64,000 nt of DNA, taken from contig NC_049989.1 of the NCBI RefSeq assembly GCF_000003815.2, positions 10,647,469 through 10,711,468 on the forward strand. The letters run 5' to 3'. This stretch comes from Branchiostoma floridae (lineage: Eukaryota; Chordata; Leptocardii; Amphioxiformes; Branchiostomatidae). Below the pieces are notes generated by a model. It was not told the origin of the DNA and ran no database searches. It was given only the letters and a program-made list of their open reading frames with translations. The position numbers and the translations under genes are program-made. Positions within the stretch are counted from its first letter, which is position 1. The number at the start of each line of letters is the position of its first letter. Shown in pieces: positions 10,720 to 22,089 of this stretch.

Positions 10720-10885
10720 CGCTCACAACGGAAAGGACCCCTACTCTTTTCGTTAAATGCTGTGGGTTCGTTAACGTGTTCGAGGTGTGGCTCTCCCCGA
10801 ACACAGGACCTCAATTTGACGTTCTATTCGGGGGACGGTACGGTCTTAGCCGAAGCTAGGTACTCGTACTCTTGTGCCTGTGCCC
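10720..10885 (-). repeat. tRNA-derived SINE, truncated
   Basis: It matches the body of the SINE at 52640-53152 in the same (minus) orientation: GTGGGTTCGTTAACGTG, GAGGTGTGGCTCTCC, CTTAGCCGAAGCTAGGTACT. The tRNA-like head with the A and B boxes is missing. Confidence 0.65.
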
Positions 10886-11059
10886 AAAGCGCTGCCGATT
10901 ACGCCAAGCGATCTCACATTCTATATTTTAATCTGTAGCGTTGATAAGGTCCCAATCCCTTCTCAATCCGACTATCGTCTTCATAAGTAGAATATAATGC
11001 AAAATATTTTTAAAAAATATAACTGAAAAGACAGCAGAACAACACAATGCGTACAAATT

Positions 11060-11165
11060 CATCGATAGACCTACAGGTAATAGGACGCGTCAAAAAGCAG
11101 TTACTCAAGCAACTGGATATGATTTCGTGTCCAGTTGCTTGAGTAACTACTTTGATTTTGGTGAA
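11060..11165. mobile_element. Short fold-back element of the CAGTTACTCAAGCAACTGG family
   Basis: AGCAGTTACTCAAGCAACTG at 11097 is followed about 50 bp later by its complement CAGTTGCTTGAGTAACTACT, with almost no interior. The left flank (ACCTACAGGTAATAGGACGC) is a diverged form of the outer flank of the longer copies. It is probably an internally deleted derivative. Confidence 0.7.
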
Positions 11166-11394
11166 GCGTAAAAATGAAATGAATGAGCGCTTTGTTGGAT
11201 AGCTGATAGATCACAGCTCAGTTAGCAGCGAGACTGCCTTCCAGGTGGGATGTTAATTGATGAAGCACTCCTTCCCGTTGACTCAACAACCAGTCTGGGC
11301 CCTTGATTATCCCGTCAATATATGTCCTCGTCGATATATGTCGTCTGTAGTCCATACATTAGAAATAACAGTGTGCTCGGAATAAACTGTAAAT

Positions 11395-11600
11395 ACATTC
11401 AAGTTTGCGCGGATTTAATTTCGTAGTAGCGGGAAAAAAGACATTTCGTGGTGGTTTTAAGTTCACGGTAGAAACATGCACTGTAGTCTCTTACTGCCAT
11501 GGAAAAATGTTCGCGGTGGTTTTAAGTTCGGCGTTCGCGGGAAAGCGAAAATCGCGATCATTAAACCACTACGAAAGTTTCTGCATTGACAGTATTCGGT
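11395..11600. repeat. Repeat with GGTGGTTTTAAGTTC motif
   Basis: CGTGGTGGTTTTAAGTTCAC and CGCGGTGGTTTTAAGTTCGG lie about 70 bp apart, with further TTCGCGG words around them. This looks like an internally repetitive transposon remnant. No frame is kept. Confidence 0.5.
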
Positions 11601-11639
11601 TAAATGGGACCCAGAAACATCAACTTGGTAAAAGATAGG

Positions 11640-13050
11640 TCAAGTGAGACTGATAATGCTGGTGCCTTAAATAGGTCGGAGGGGCTTTTACGGAGCTTAA
11701 AGTCTTAGCGAATGTAGAACGCAAAACAGTGAAAAACACACTGTTAAAAACACCAATTAGCGATGTGTTTGGGGTATAGTATGTAAAACCGTAGTGACTT
11801 TCGCAGACGTTTCTAGTTCAATGCAGGGGCTTTTAGCTAGGGTGCAAACCTTTTAAGATATATGCCAGATTGACGAATCTCTCAGGTCATCAACTAGTTT
11901 CACTCCCTTACATAGGCAATTTTGGACCAGTGTCCCTTTCATACAACTGCACTAGCTTCCTTGTGTTTGTCAAATGTACCCTTACCCATGTGACACAAGT
12001 ACGTTTTATTACTCACTGTACAATAGTTGTGAATTGTAAACGTACTAGTCTAAGTACCTAACTTTTCTTACTTTAAAAAAACTACAATGAGCTAGTGTGT
12101 AGGGATAGTTTATGAAGTGCTTGTTGATTCCAAACAAGACGCTTTCTGAATATATCTGTCTTTATTTATTTGTCCACTGTCTGTCTTCGGCCAACAGCTC
12201 CTTTGTCCCGAGAACTATTTCTCTCGCAGATGGATTGACTGACGACCCTTTCTAAACCGTTTAACCCAAAAGTCAAATACCATTTGTTTCAAATTGCTAC
12301 CACAGTTCGTTGGGCCTTGGAAAAACATGTTGAGTTTCCTGTTTCTTGACCTAACCTAGAAAATCCTGTTGACCCTGGCCCCTTTTTGGGGTGGGCAGTC
12401 TAAAAGCGCTAAGAAAAAAAAAAGATAACCCCTATCTACCGGCCCTATCTTGTTTTGGAACTGAGACAGGAAACACAACATTTTCTAGGTCTTATCATTA
12501 AAGGCAATGGGAATTGATGTGTAATGCAGAGGAGAGTGCAGAAAATGGCATTCAGCTAGCATGGATCTAAAAGTTTCAAATTGCTGACAGCAGCAAAATT
12601 CAAAGCATGTTTCAGTAATAATTTATCAGTGACAGTTCCCCTGGCATACAAGTTTGGGTTAGCATTCTAATTCATTATATTCCCATTTTGTGCGTACATT
12701 AACAAGTTTTGCTGATAAAATGATAGCACGCCTGGAGGATGTAGTCAACAGTGCGTAAAATTCAATAGTATAAATCGTGACTGCCTAAAATAGTAACCGT
12801 CGAAATAAGCCAGATTTCTGTTATCTGGTTGCAGGACTTGAAAGAAACAATGTTACCTTTTATTAGATATTTTTGTCATTTCACAGATTGAATATATTAT
12901 CATATTGGAAAGCATGGCTTTTCACCTTTGCACAGTGGTAGAGAAAAGTTTAAAAAAATTTGATGAAGCAAACAAATTTCATTCAACTTAAAAACAGCAT
13001 ATTACATGTTTTGTGAAGCAATAAGAAGGTTATAGTCAAGTTCAAAACAC
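11640..13050. other. Intergenic, no gene seen
   Basis: AT-rich sequence. No coding frame with splice sites, no RNA gene and no clear repeat were recognised. Confidence 0.4.
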
Positions 13051-13054
13051 ATAG

Positions 13055-13105
13055 ATCCCCTTACACTAGACGGCGATCACGCTGAATTTTCTAAGCGATC
13101 TAAAG
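13055..13105. repeat. Left arm of a family-B element
   Basis: CCCCTTACACTAGACGGCGA..CACGCTG matches the left arm of the element at 1743-2010. The right arm is absent and a family-A element starts immediately after it, so this looks like a nested insertion or a truncation. Confidence 0.6.
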
Positions 13106-13107
13106 GT

Positions 13108-13380
13108 GGTTACTCTCTGTACTTGGGGCACCGGTGCGGCACTGCGGGGTTCGTTCACTGCGGCACTGTACGTTATGTTATTTTCGCCGATTTTTTTTAG
13201 ATAATTCAGATATTTCGTAAAACGTAAAAGTATGACTTAGAAGACAACAAAATACACAAGCGTAAGTAAATCTGTTCTTTATCTCTGAAATTCGTTCAGT
13301 AATCTTCGAACCCCACAGTGCCACACTAGTGCCCCCAGTGCGGGGGCACCAGTGTGGCACTGTGTATTGTGGCACCACCT
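13108..13380. mobile_element. Inverted-repeat transposon, family A (copy 3, rearranged)
   Basis: The left end GGGGCACCGGTGCGGCACTG and the usual interior (GACTTAGAAGACAACAAAATAC) are present. The right end is duplicated: GTGCCACACTAGTGCCCCCA is followed directly by an inverted GGGGGCACCAGTGTGGCACTG. This forms a palindrome of about 40 bp at 13317-13360. Confidence 0.7.
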
Positions 13381-13589
13381 TATACCAAATTCATGCTACC
13401 CTTCATGTTACAATCGGAATACAATGTGAAGTTTAAAGATATGACTAAAATGGCATCACACACAAAATTTGATATTAAAGAATCGTTGAAACTGATTAAG
13501 TGATCTGTCAAACATAATAGATTGGGGGTTTAATTCGTAGCCACAGAAACGTGACGGGGACTTCGGTTCTTAGGGACCTTTGTATTGGC

Positions 13590-16500
13590 AATCCTGAACT
13601 CTAGCTGTCAATAGTTTGCCTGCGTACCGTAGTTCAAGGAGTGAGATTGTTTTATCTATGGTTCCAGGCAGCATGTTTTACCAGGCCCCTTAGCCAACAT
13701 TATCGACCATTCTTGACATGCAGTGTTTTGTCAATACGAACACGGCCATTGCAGGCGCCAGGCACATGTTCCAATCCATTAGTCAGTATGAGCTTGACCA
13801 TAAATGTCCACATATATCTGTTCTGTGGTACAGCTGATATACACAGATTGCTGAAGTACAACACAGCCGTGAAATATGTTCTGTTGTATTTTGCAATAAA
13901 CCTCAAAGTACATTTGATAGACTCTATATCTAATGCGCGAACGTAATGGCCTGAGAAGCTTTGATTGTAACATAACGTTTGCCAGAGCTCCAAATCATAA
14001 CTACTTATCATCTCTCAATTCAATACGTTATGAGCTGCTAAAATAGCCCCACACAGTTCTCTGGGGACCAGTAGGAAAACGCCAGGAACACCATTTTTGA
14101 CCTTCCTTTTGTGACTCGTACCTATCCACCAAAGTCCAATAATACCCATCAACAACATCTCGAGTTATGTTGTTTACAGCCAAACGCACTTACGTACAAA
14201 GCTCCCTGGAGACCAGTAGGAAAACGCCAGGTAAACCATTTTCGAACTTGACCTTCCTTTTTCTGACCCTACCTTCCCCCTAAATATCATATATATGCAT
14301 CAACAACATCTTGAGTTATGTTGTTCACAGACAAACGTACTTACGTACAAAGCTCCCTGGTGACCAGTAGAAAAAACGTCAGGTATACCATTTTTGACCT
14401 TGACTTTTTTTCACAACTGCTATACACCTACAAAATACCATCAAAATCCATCCACAACTTTTTGAGTTATATGCATTTACCTACATATAGACCCAAAAAG
14501 TCCTGACTAAGCCGTTTCCATAATCTTCTGACATTCTAACGAAGGCAATTATCTGTGTACTTATTTATACTCAAAACAACGCTCCATTTCGCTACAAAGG
14601 AATCTGTAAAGTGGAGAATCCGATGTCCATTGGCGGTTAAAATCTTATCTTCATGTTGCAACACCACCTGCCTCTGTTTTAGACCATGTTTAACGTTTGA
14701 CGTTGGAAACTGAGTAAAAAAAAACTATCAAGACTCCTCTGCTTCGCTCTTGTTATTTTCTTGGATATGTAAGCCACAAAACACGTGAACGCCTAACAGT
14801 ATAGTTTGTTCCATTTCGACTCCGCCCAACATCCGACCCACTAATTTTTTTCAGGTCCCGGCGGTATTTCCGGACCGATCCAACAATGATTCTTAGTCAC
14901 AGAAACGTGATGGCGACTTCATTTTTCTTAGGGACCTATGTGTTAGCAATCCTGAACACTAGCTGCCAATAGTTTGCCTGCGTACCGTAGTTCAAGGAGT
15001 GAGATTGTTTTATCTATGGTTCCAGGCAGCATGTTTTACCAGGCCCCTTAGCCAACATTATCGACGATTCTTGACATGCAGTGTTTTGTCAATACGAACA
15101 CGACCATTGCAGGCGCCAGGCACATGTTCCAATCCATTAGTTTGTTTGAGCTTGACCATAAATGTCCGTATATATCTGTTCTGTGGTACAGGTGACATAC
15201 ACAGATTGCTGAAGCACAGCCGTGAAATATTTTTCATTGTATTTTGCAATAAGCCCGTAAGTACATTTGATAGACTCTATATCCAATGCGCGAACGTAAT
15301 GGCCTAAGAAGCTTTGATTCTAACATAACGTTTGTCGGAGCTCCAAAGCATCGCAACTTATCATATCTCAATTCAATACGCTATGAGCTGCTACAATAAC
15401 GTCACAAAGTTCTCAAAGTGTTCACAACATTTCATTCATTGGTGACAGGATTATATCTATCGAGCAATTTCATGTGAAGCAAAAAAAGACACAGTAGAAT
15501 TATTTAGAAGCGAGACTGTCACCCAATTGTTAACAACTGTCAACATGACGAAATACGTAGACTAGGTTTTTCTTTAGGGACCTTTGTTTAGCAATCCTGA
15601 ACACTAGCTGTCAATAATTTGCTTGCATACCGTAGTTCAAGGAGTGAAATTGTTTTATCTATGGTTCTAGGAAGCATGTTTTACCAGGCCCCTTAGCCAA
15701 CATTATCGACGATTCTTGACATGCAGTGTTTTGTCAATACGAACACGACCATTGCAGGCGCCAGGCACATGTTCCAATCCATTAGTTTGTTTGAGCTTGA
15801 CCATAAATGTCCGTATATATCTGTTCTGTGGTACAAGTGATATACACAGATTGCTGAATTACAGTACAGCCGTGAAATATGTTCTGTTGTATTTTGCAAT
15901 AAGCCCGTAAGTAGATTTGATAGACTCTATATCTAATGCGCGAACGTAATGGCGTAATAAGCTTTGATTCTAACATAACGTTTGCCAGAGCTCCAAAACA
16001 TCGCTACTTGTCAACTCTCAAGTCAATACGCTATGAGCTGCTACAATAACGTCACACAGTTCTCAAAGTGTTCACAACATTTCATTCATTGGTGACAGGA
16101 TTATATCTATCGAGCAATTTCATGTGAAGCAAAAAAAGACACAGTAGAATTATTTAGAAGCGAGACTGTCACCCAATTGTTAACAACTGTCAACATGACG
16201 AAATACGGTAGACTTTATTTTTCTTTAGGGACCTTTGTGTTAGCAATCCTCAACACTAGCTGTCAATAGTTTTCCTGCATACCGTACTTCAAGGTGTAAA
16301 ATTGTTTTATCTATGGTTCCAGTTAGCATGTTTTACCAGGCCCCTTAGCCAACATTATCGACGATTCTTGACATGCTGTATTTTGTCAATACGAACACGA
16401 CCATTGCAGGCGCCAGGCACACGTTCCAATCCATTAGTTTGTTTAAGCTTGACCATAAATCTCCGTATATATCTGTTCTTTGGTACAGCTGATATACACA

Positions 16501-16745
16501 GATTGCTGAAGCATAGTACAGCCGTGAAATATATTTCGTTGTATTTTGGAATAAGGCCACATGTGGTAGATTTAATAGGTGGTATCCAATGCAGACTCTA
16601 AATCTCATGCGCGACTGGGTGCACAGAAATTCGATTGCTTGAAGGACGTAATGGCCTAAGAAGCTTTGATTCTAACATAAACTTTGCCGGAGCTCCAAAG
16701 CATCAGTACTTTATCATCCCTCTCAGGTAGCATAAAAGTAACACC
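13590..16745. repeat. Four copies of a 400-650 bp segment
   Basis: Copies begin near 13590, 14930, 15570 and 16210. Each contains GGTTCCAGGCAGCATGTTTT (varied in later copies), ATTGCAGGCGCCAGGCAC and ACACAGATTGCTGAA. The last three are tandem at about 640-660 bp spacing; the first is separated by an unrelated 900-bp stretch. Each copy is open for 60-100 codons on both strands, but the frames are broken differently in each copy. They are treated as non-coding. A 155-bp part (15395-15545, again 16040-16200) occurs inverted at 19195-19350. Confidence 0.8.
14050..14480. repeat. Tandem repeat, unit about 150 bp, three copies
   Basis: Each copy has CTGGNGACCAGTAGNAAAACG, a CCATTTTTGACCTT block and CATCAACAACATCTYGAGTTA. 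The third copy is more diverged. The array lies between the first and second copies of the larger repeat. Confidence 0.75.
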
Positions 16746-16896
16746 ACCACTGTAAATAATCATGTCTAGCCACAGAGATATTTATTGCGAATTGTTATAT
16801 CTAATGGTCCAATTTACGTCATTCATTTACTACGCACATCGCCAATTGGTTATATCCGCTGTATCAGAGAAAGGACCTATAAGGAAGTTGGGGGAG

Positions 16897-17060
16897 GGGG
16901 CTATAAAAACAATTTGAGGGAACCGTACTGATCGGTCTTCATTATATATTGCTTTTGTACATACTGTCTCTGTGATATACCTCGTCTTTTACTCACTCAT
17001 CAGTCAGTATGGTTGTTATCTTGTGCATGTGCATGGGCTCATTTATTTTACGGTAATTAC
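16897..17060 (+). promoter_or_regulatory. TATA-like site upstream of a short possible first exon
   Basis: GGGGGCTATAAAAACA at about 16897 resembles a TATA box. Downstream, ATG at 17009 opens a short hydrophobic frame (MVVILCMCMGSFILR) followed by GGTAATTAC, a possible donor. No second exon was found, so this is only a candidate. Confidence 0.2.
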
Positions 17061-17170
17061 AGTTTCTTTCTTGGCGGATTGCTGAGTTTCTCAGTCACAG
17101 TTATGTATATGGCGAATGTCATCATTATCACAATCAGCTGTCCCATGGATGTTTTATCGATAACCAAGTA

Positions 17171-17342
17171 CAGTAGAAGCCGCTTAATTGCACACCCCAT
17201 TTGCAACTGCATTTCGTGCAGTTATCCGAATGGTGCAACAAAGCGTAGTTATCAAGCTGGACCGCACCACCACGGGATTTGAGGATTTCGTGCAATTAAC
17301 AAGTGTGCGATTATCCGCTGTGCAATTAACTGAATTCTATTG
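17171..17342. mobile_element. pogo/Tigger-like MITE
   Basis: 172 bp starting CAGTAGAAGCCGCTTAATTG and ending CAATTAACTGAATTCTATTG, flanked on both sides by TA. The CAGTAGAA termini with a TA target duplication are the hallmark of pogo/Tigger elements of the Tc1-mariner superfamily. The interior repeats GTGCAATTA/GTGCGATTATCC words. Too short to encode a transposase. Confidence 0.75.
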
Positions 17343-17989
17343 TATACGATTTAGTTGTCTTTTATATGTGGTATAGTGACATGAATGTTTAAACAAGGTA
17401 GAGTATTTTATCATTATATTTTCATGTTCCTTGTGGATAGTTTTTTGTTCACCATTTGGCATTCCCAAGTGCCTTATACATCATTCAGATTATCGATGCT
17501 GCTTGTACAGTTGCAGACAGAAACGTCTGGATGTAAAAATGATATGACGTGTATGTCGAAACTGAATCAGGAATACTATACGTATGACCACATGGTGTAT
17601 TTCATAACTTATTTCTAAACTTTGTTTGAGCTTTATGACTTTTAATTATGCCTACTCAGTCAATTTTACCTTCTTTCCAATCAGACACTGTTATGAACCA
17701 TTTATATACCATACTTTTTGAGTATACTTAGAATATCGCTATTGATTGTTACATGTACATGCCAAATTCCATTTGTATTTTATAATAGCCACAGGCTTGT
17801 TGGTGCGTGCTGAAGCGGCAAACCAATAATAATGTATAAATAGAAATTTCGCATTAAAAACACTCAAAGCAAACTATCATACTAACAATATAGAACATTC
17901 AGAATTATGAGGAAAAAAGACTGGCGGAGACCCATACTAAAATGAAAGCCTTGTGCAAACTAAAATCTAAATCTTTGTAAGAGCCTATA

Positions 17990-18235
17990 GATTTCACGCT
18001 GGCTGCACGGGTATTCGCGGGGCCCGCCACGTCCTGCACAGATAAGTGCTGCACTTCCGACAATTCCCAGGAAGTACCGGGCCCCGGACAGAAGGTGTGG
18101 GTAGATCACCACGACCTGTAAAGTCCCGGAAAATTCGAATCTGCAAGCACGTGAAACACGATTTCCACCCCGCAAATTCGGCTTTTGGTGCAGTAAAGCC
18201 CCCGAATGTTCCCGTAATTATTATATAAACATGGC
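17990..18235. other. GC-rich island of unknown nature
   Basis: A sharply GC-rich block (GCGGGGCCCGCCACG, CCGGGCCCCGGACAG) in AT-rich surroundings. Overlapping frames are open on both strands, as expected from composition alone. Words such as GCACGTGAAA resemble the family-C transposons, so a diverged element is the favoured explanation. Confidence 0.35.
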
Positions 18236-18994
18236 TGGCTAACATTTGTAGGAACGAAACTGCGGACATCTATAAATGGTGCCACATTTTGTAAGAGGTT
18301 AGACTTTTCAATGAGATATGAAATCATCACACCTTGTTGTCTTGGTATATTTAGTCTGTTGGTTTCATGTAGGAGCACATGAAAGTGAATGATGGCTACG
18401 CAGTAAAAAGACTTATCCCCACGGATGATTTCAGACAGATTTCAATACAGGTGTCCATGCCTACAGGGCTCCATTCCACGTGTTGATCTCCTAACATTGC
18501 TTCAGGAATATGCTTTTTATGCAGATAGCAAGATCGCCACGAAAGCAAGCTCCTATTTCATCATTGCTATTTGGTGTAATTTGTGAAAGCTGTATTTTAC
18601 ACAGGGGAAGAAGGTACTTGGAAGCAGTGCTGAGTAATAACAAATTGAATCACGAACAATCCGATCAGAAGTTCTGAAGCTCTTCGTAGACCATCGACTT
18701 CAACGTTAACAGGTGAGTAATGTTTATGTTAAGAAAATGTTTTCGCTTCAAAGTTGATCAACTAGCCCTTGTGCATAATAGATTTGATTACATGAAGGAG
18801 CATACCGACATCAATGGATGTAGTATATGTTGAGAACTACGCGATGTACTAAATCACAAAGTTCTTGCGGTGCCGAGTGTAAAGTCACATACATAAATAT
18901 TGATAAGAATGATGAAACGATTTTCAGTTCTCAATAATGCTGTCCCAAACATGACTAAGTCTATAACCACCACCCCACACCCCCCCACCCCACC

Positions 18995-19062
18995 CAACCG
19001 TGGTTCATGACGAAGATGACAGACGGTCTTCGAAACGTTGGCTCCTAATAAAATCCATTGTT
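18995..19062 (+). repeat. Penelope-like or related retroelement remnant
   Basis: ATGACGAAGA...TCTTCGAAACGTTGG followed by CTCCTAATAAAATCC has the form of a hammerhead-like terminal motif plus polyadenylation signal seen in many Penelope-like retroelement remnants. No reverse transcriptase is attached. Confidence 0.4.
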
Positions 19063-19194
19063 ATGTATCAAGAACTTTGTGATTACGTAACTTACCAACC
19101 TGATGATATTATTTACTGATACGTGATCTACTGTTTTTCTTCATCTTGAGGAATCGGATATATCAGCTTTTCGGCAATGGTAATTGTGTATTCA

Positions 19195-19350
19195 TGTTAA
19201 CAATTGGGTGACAGTCTGGCTTCTAAGTTGTTCTACTGTTTTTTCGCTTCATCTGAAATTGCTAGATAGATATAATCCTGTTAATAATTAATAAATGTTG
19301 TGAGCACTTTGAGAACTGTGTGACGTAAATGTAGCAGCTCATTGTTATGG
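19195..19350. repeat. Inverted dispersed copy of the 15395-15545 segment
   Basis: The sequence is the reverse complement of a block inside the 13.6-16.7 kb repeats (CAATTGGGTGACAGTC, GATAGATATAATCCTG, CACTTTGAGAACTGTGTGAC). This shows that the block is itself a mobile or dispersed unit. Confidence 0.75.
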
Positions 19351-19846
19351 TTATTGCTATGTCGTGTTATCTAGCACGATCACACAACGCTGTCGTAGTT
19401 AGCACAATTTTTCAGTTCCTCCAAGGCAAACATAAACTAGACGAATAGATTATACACAAAAGTCGATAGATGTGACTTCTAATCAATATCGAGGATTTGT
19501 CCACTACAAATAGCAAAGTCTATACCTAAGATTTCATTGATAACAACAATGTCCTAAGGACTTGTTGGCAGTTTCGTCACCCAGGGACTAAAATGATTTT
19601 TTGTAACTGTACACCCGGCTCTGTGAGAAGTGTTGTGAGATATTGGTGGAGATAAAAATGATGGTTTGGGGGTTGGGGGCTACTCGACAAAGGCTTATCG
19701 GATATCCCGGAACACTGGATAATCAATCCACAGGTGTGCATTGACGCAAGTGAGAACCTGTGATAAGAGAGAGGAGGAGGGGAGGGGATTTCGGTGATGG
19801 GTCGAAAATGCAGCTTCTCGACTACTTGAATGCTGCAACCGAGTAG

Positions 19847-20098
19847 CAATTACTCAAGCAACTGGATATGATTTTGAAAACGTTCCGAAGTTTCAGGTAG
19901 TATCCACTACTTTTCATCAGTGACAACGAGGATATATTGTTGAAGGTTATTATCAGGTTTTATACCCCAACTGTTAATTGATATGTAAAGGAGATGGTGC
20001 AAATTTTATAAGATAGACCAATAGGAAACAAAGGTAAGATAAAGTCAATACAACTTTTATGCAAATGAGTCAATTAGGTCCTGTTGTTTGAGTAAAGA
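19847..20098 (-). mobile_element. Fold-back element, CAGTTACTCAAGCAACTGG family
   Basis: The left end is CAATTACTCAAGCAACTGGA; the right end is the diverged complement TTGTTTGAGTAAAG. Reading the minus strand, CTGATGA (19914-19920), a short helix closing TGGAT, and GAAAC (19890-19894) form a hammerhead-like core. Interior words (ATAGGAAACAAAG) are shared with 29400-29655 and 53525-53770. Confidence 0.7.
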
Positions 20099-20099
20099 A

Positions 20100-21430
20100 G
20101 TTAACTGTGTCTGGTGGGACTGGAAGCGCCATGCCCTGAATGTCAAAAACAATTTTCTGTTTAATTTTGGATTCTAAATTCTCTAATATATTGCCTCTCT
20201 AGCTCCTTGAACCAGCGGGGTTCGCAGTCTAGGATATCTGTGGATTTGGAGATTGAAAGAGTGTTCCTTGCTTTTTTCAAGTATTTGAAAGTGGTAAAGG
20301 AGTACTAGCTTCAAAACTACCATAGCCGTTATATACCAAGCCGCCTCTTTGTTTACGTTTATTAGGATTCAACATTGGGTACGATGGATGGAAAGTAAAA
20401 CATGTGGTACCAAGCAATACAGCCAGTCTTCTCCAGACATCAAAACGCATGAAATACAATGAAATACAGACGGATAAATGACAACGATAAGTACAATGCA
20501 AGAAAACACTAAAAAGATTAAACTTTAAATATGCAACATCATGAAACATAAGCACCTAATGAAAAATGCCTTGTCACATGGCCTTGTGTAGTGACCCCTC
20601 TTTGCTTCTAGGCCTCACACCTATGATAGTGTGATTTATTGACAGAGACTAGGGACGGCAACAGGTATTAACATCATTCACCACGCAATGACACCTACGC
20701 TGTACGTGCTATGATGCTGAATGAAAGGAACGTCTGCAATTTCTGAATACAAGAAGCGATTTATGAATGGTCCATTTCAACGCATAAAGGCCTCCAAATA
20801 AAGGAATCTGACAATTTTTGAATAAAGAGATGGCTCAAATTACATGGCAAAAGTTAAAATTAGAAAACAGCCATATCTTCTAGAATGCAAAGGGTGGATG
20901 AGACGTTTGATGTGTAGACAACTTTTCTTTAGGAGATAACTTTCGTCCCATCATGTGACCAGATATACCACGCACGGTTGCTTATTAACAAACGTCTGAA
21001 GGAAGCAAAATGGCAAAAGTCCGGTGATACTGAGCTTTATCAAAGGGCTTCTTAAAATAATTTTAACTCAAACACACGGTGCCTGGTATCGATCGTCAAA
21101 CATTTTTTTGTAGGAAGCACAGCTGCAAGATCACACGACAACTGGTAGCTTCCTCTGGAGCCATTTTCAAAGGCATTTTGTTGGGCTGTACGAATAATGT
21201 ACGTTTGATCTTGCTTTTAACTTCCTCCTGGCTAATGGACCGTTCTGTGTGCAGACATCATTAGCTTAGTCAAGGAGGCTAAGTAATTAGAACTATTCAT
21301 ATAATGCTCTACAGAAAGCATATGAGTTTTGGTTTTCAGTGTTACATGAAAATGCAAGTGAAGCTGTTTAACAAACGGATAGAGCACCTAAAACATTAGT
21401 TGAAACATCCGCAATTTCAACATTGTCTCC
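20100..21430. other. Intergenic, no gene seen
   Basis: No supported coding exon, RNA gene or repeat. Short frames are not conserved and lack coding character. Confidence 0.4.
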
Positions 21431-21442
21431 CTTCCTAACTCG

Positions 21443-21472
21443 GGCGCCATTTTGAAATCTACTCTCGCGAGA
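21443..21472 (-). promoter_or_regulatory. TCTCGCGAGA plus YY1-like site
   Basis: A perfect TCTCGCGAGA palindrome (21463-21472) lies 8 bp from GGCGCCATTTTGA, which on the minus strand reads CAAAATGGCG, a YY1-type site that often overlaps a start codon. In animals both motifs mark TATA-less housekeeping promoters. The ATG in the YY1-like site opens 20 codons (MAPELGRETMLKL...) with no clear donor. No downstream minus-strand gene was found. Confidence 0.4.
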
Positions 21473-21603
21473 GCACGGTCTAACGGGAACGGGCGAGAGT
21501 TGGTCAAAAATGAGGTTTAGTTGGTAATTGTAATACAGTGATTCTAATTTGAAAAAAATCAGCCACCAAATATCATATGAGAGTTATGTGTTCCTCTCCT
21601 AAA

Positions 21604-21840
21604 GGTGCACTCTCACTGCGCTTGCGTCACTGCTGGGTTCATTCACTGCGTCTCTGTTATGTTATTTTCTCTGATTTCTTATAATTCAGATATTGCGTAA
21701 GACGTAAAGGTATGACTTAGAAGACGACAAAATACACAATAAAAGTAAGAAAATTTTATATTTTATCAAATTCGTTGAGTATCTTTCGAACCCCGAAGTG
21801 ACGCAAACTTGACGCAAGTAAAGTGAGAGTGCACCTTAAA
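21604..21840. mobile_element. Inverted-repeat transposon, family A variant (copy 1 of pair)
   Basis: Ends AAAGGTGCACTCTCACTGCG and GTAAAGTGAGAGTGCACCTT. The interior is that of family A (TATGACTTAGAAGACGACAA), but the GGCACCGGTGCGGCAC stretch of the arms is replaced by GCGTCAC words. It abuts a second copy at 21838. Confidence 0.75.
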
Positions 21841-22088
21841 GGTGGTATCTTACTGCACTTGCGTCACGCTTGCGTCACTGCGAGATTCAAAAGATACTCA
21901 ACGAATTTCAGAGATGAAGAACGAATTTTCTTAATTTTTGTGTATTTTGTCGTCTTCCAAGTCATACTTTAAAGTATTACGCAATATCTGAATCATAAAG
22001 AATCGGAGAAAATAACAAAACAGAGACGTAGTGAACAGACCCCGCAGGGACGCAAGCTTGACGCAAGCGCAGTGAGATACCACCTTAA
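21838..22088. mobile_element. Inverted-repeat transposon, family A variant (copy 2 of pair)
   Basis: Ends AAAGGTGGTATCTTACTGCA and its complement finishing GAGATACCACCTT, with GCGTCACGCTTGCGTCAC in the arm. The interior is inverted relative to its neighbour. The two copies are head-to-tail with at most a few shared bases, which suggests one inserted at the end of the other. Confidence 0.75.
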
Positions 22089-22089
22089 T

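Noticed and set aside
13641-16608. Sixty- to hundred-codon frames on both strands of the 650-bp repeats
   Set aside because: Each copy breaks the frame differently, both strands are open, and no family is recognisable.
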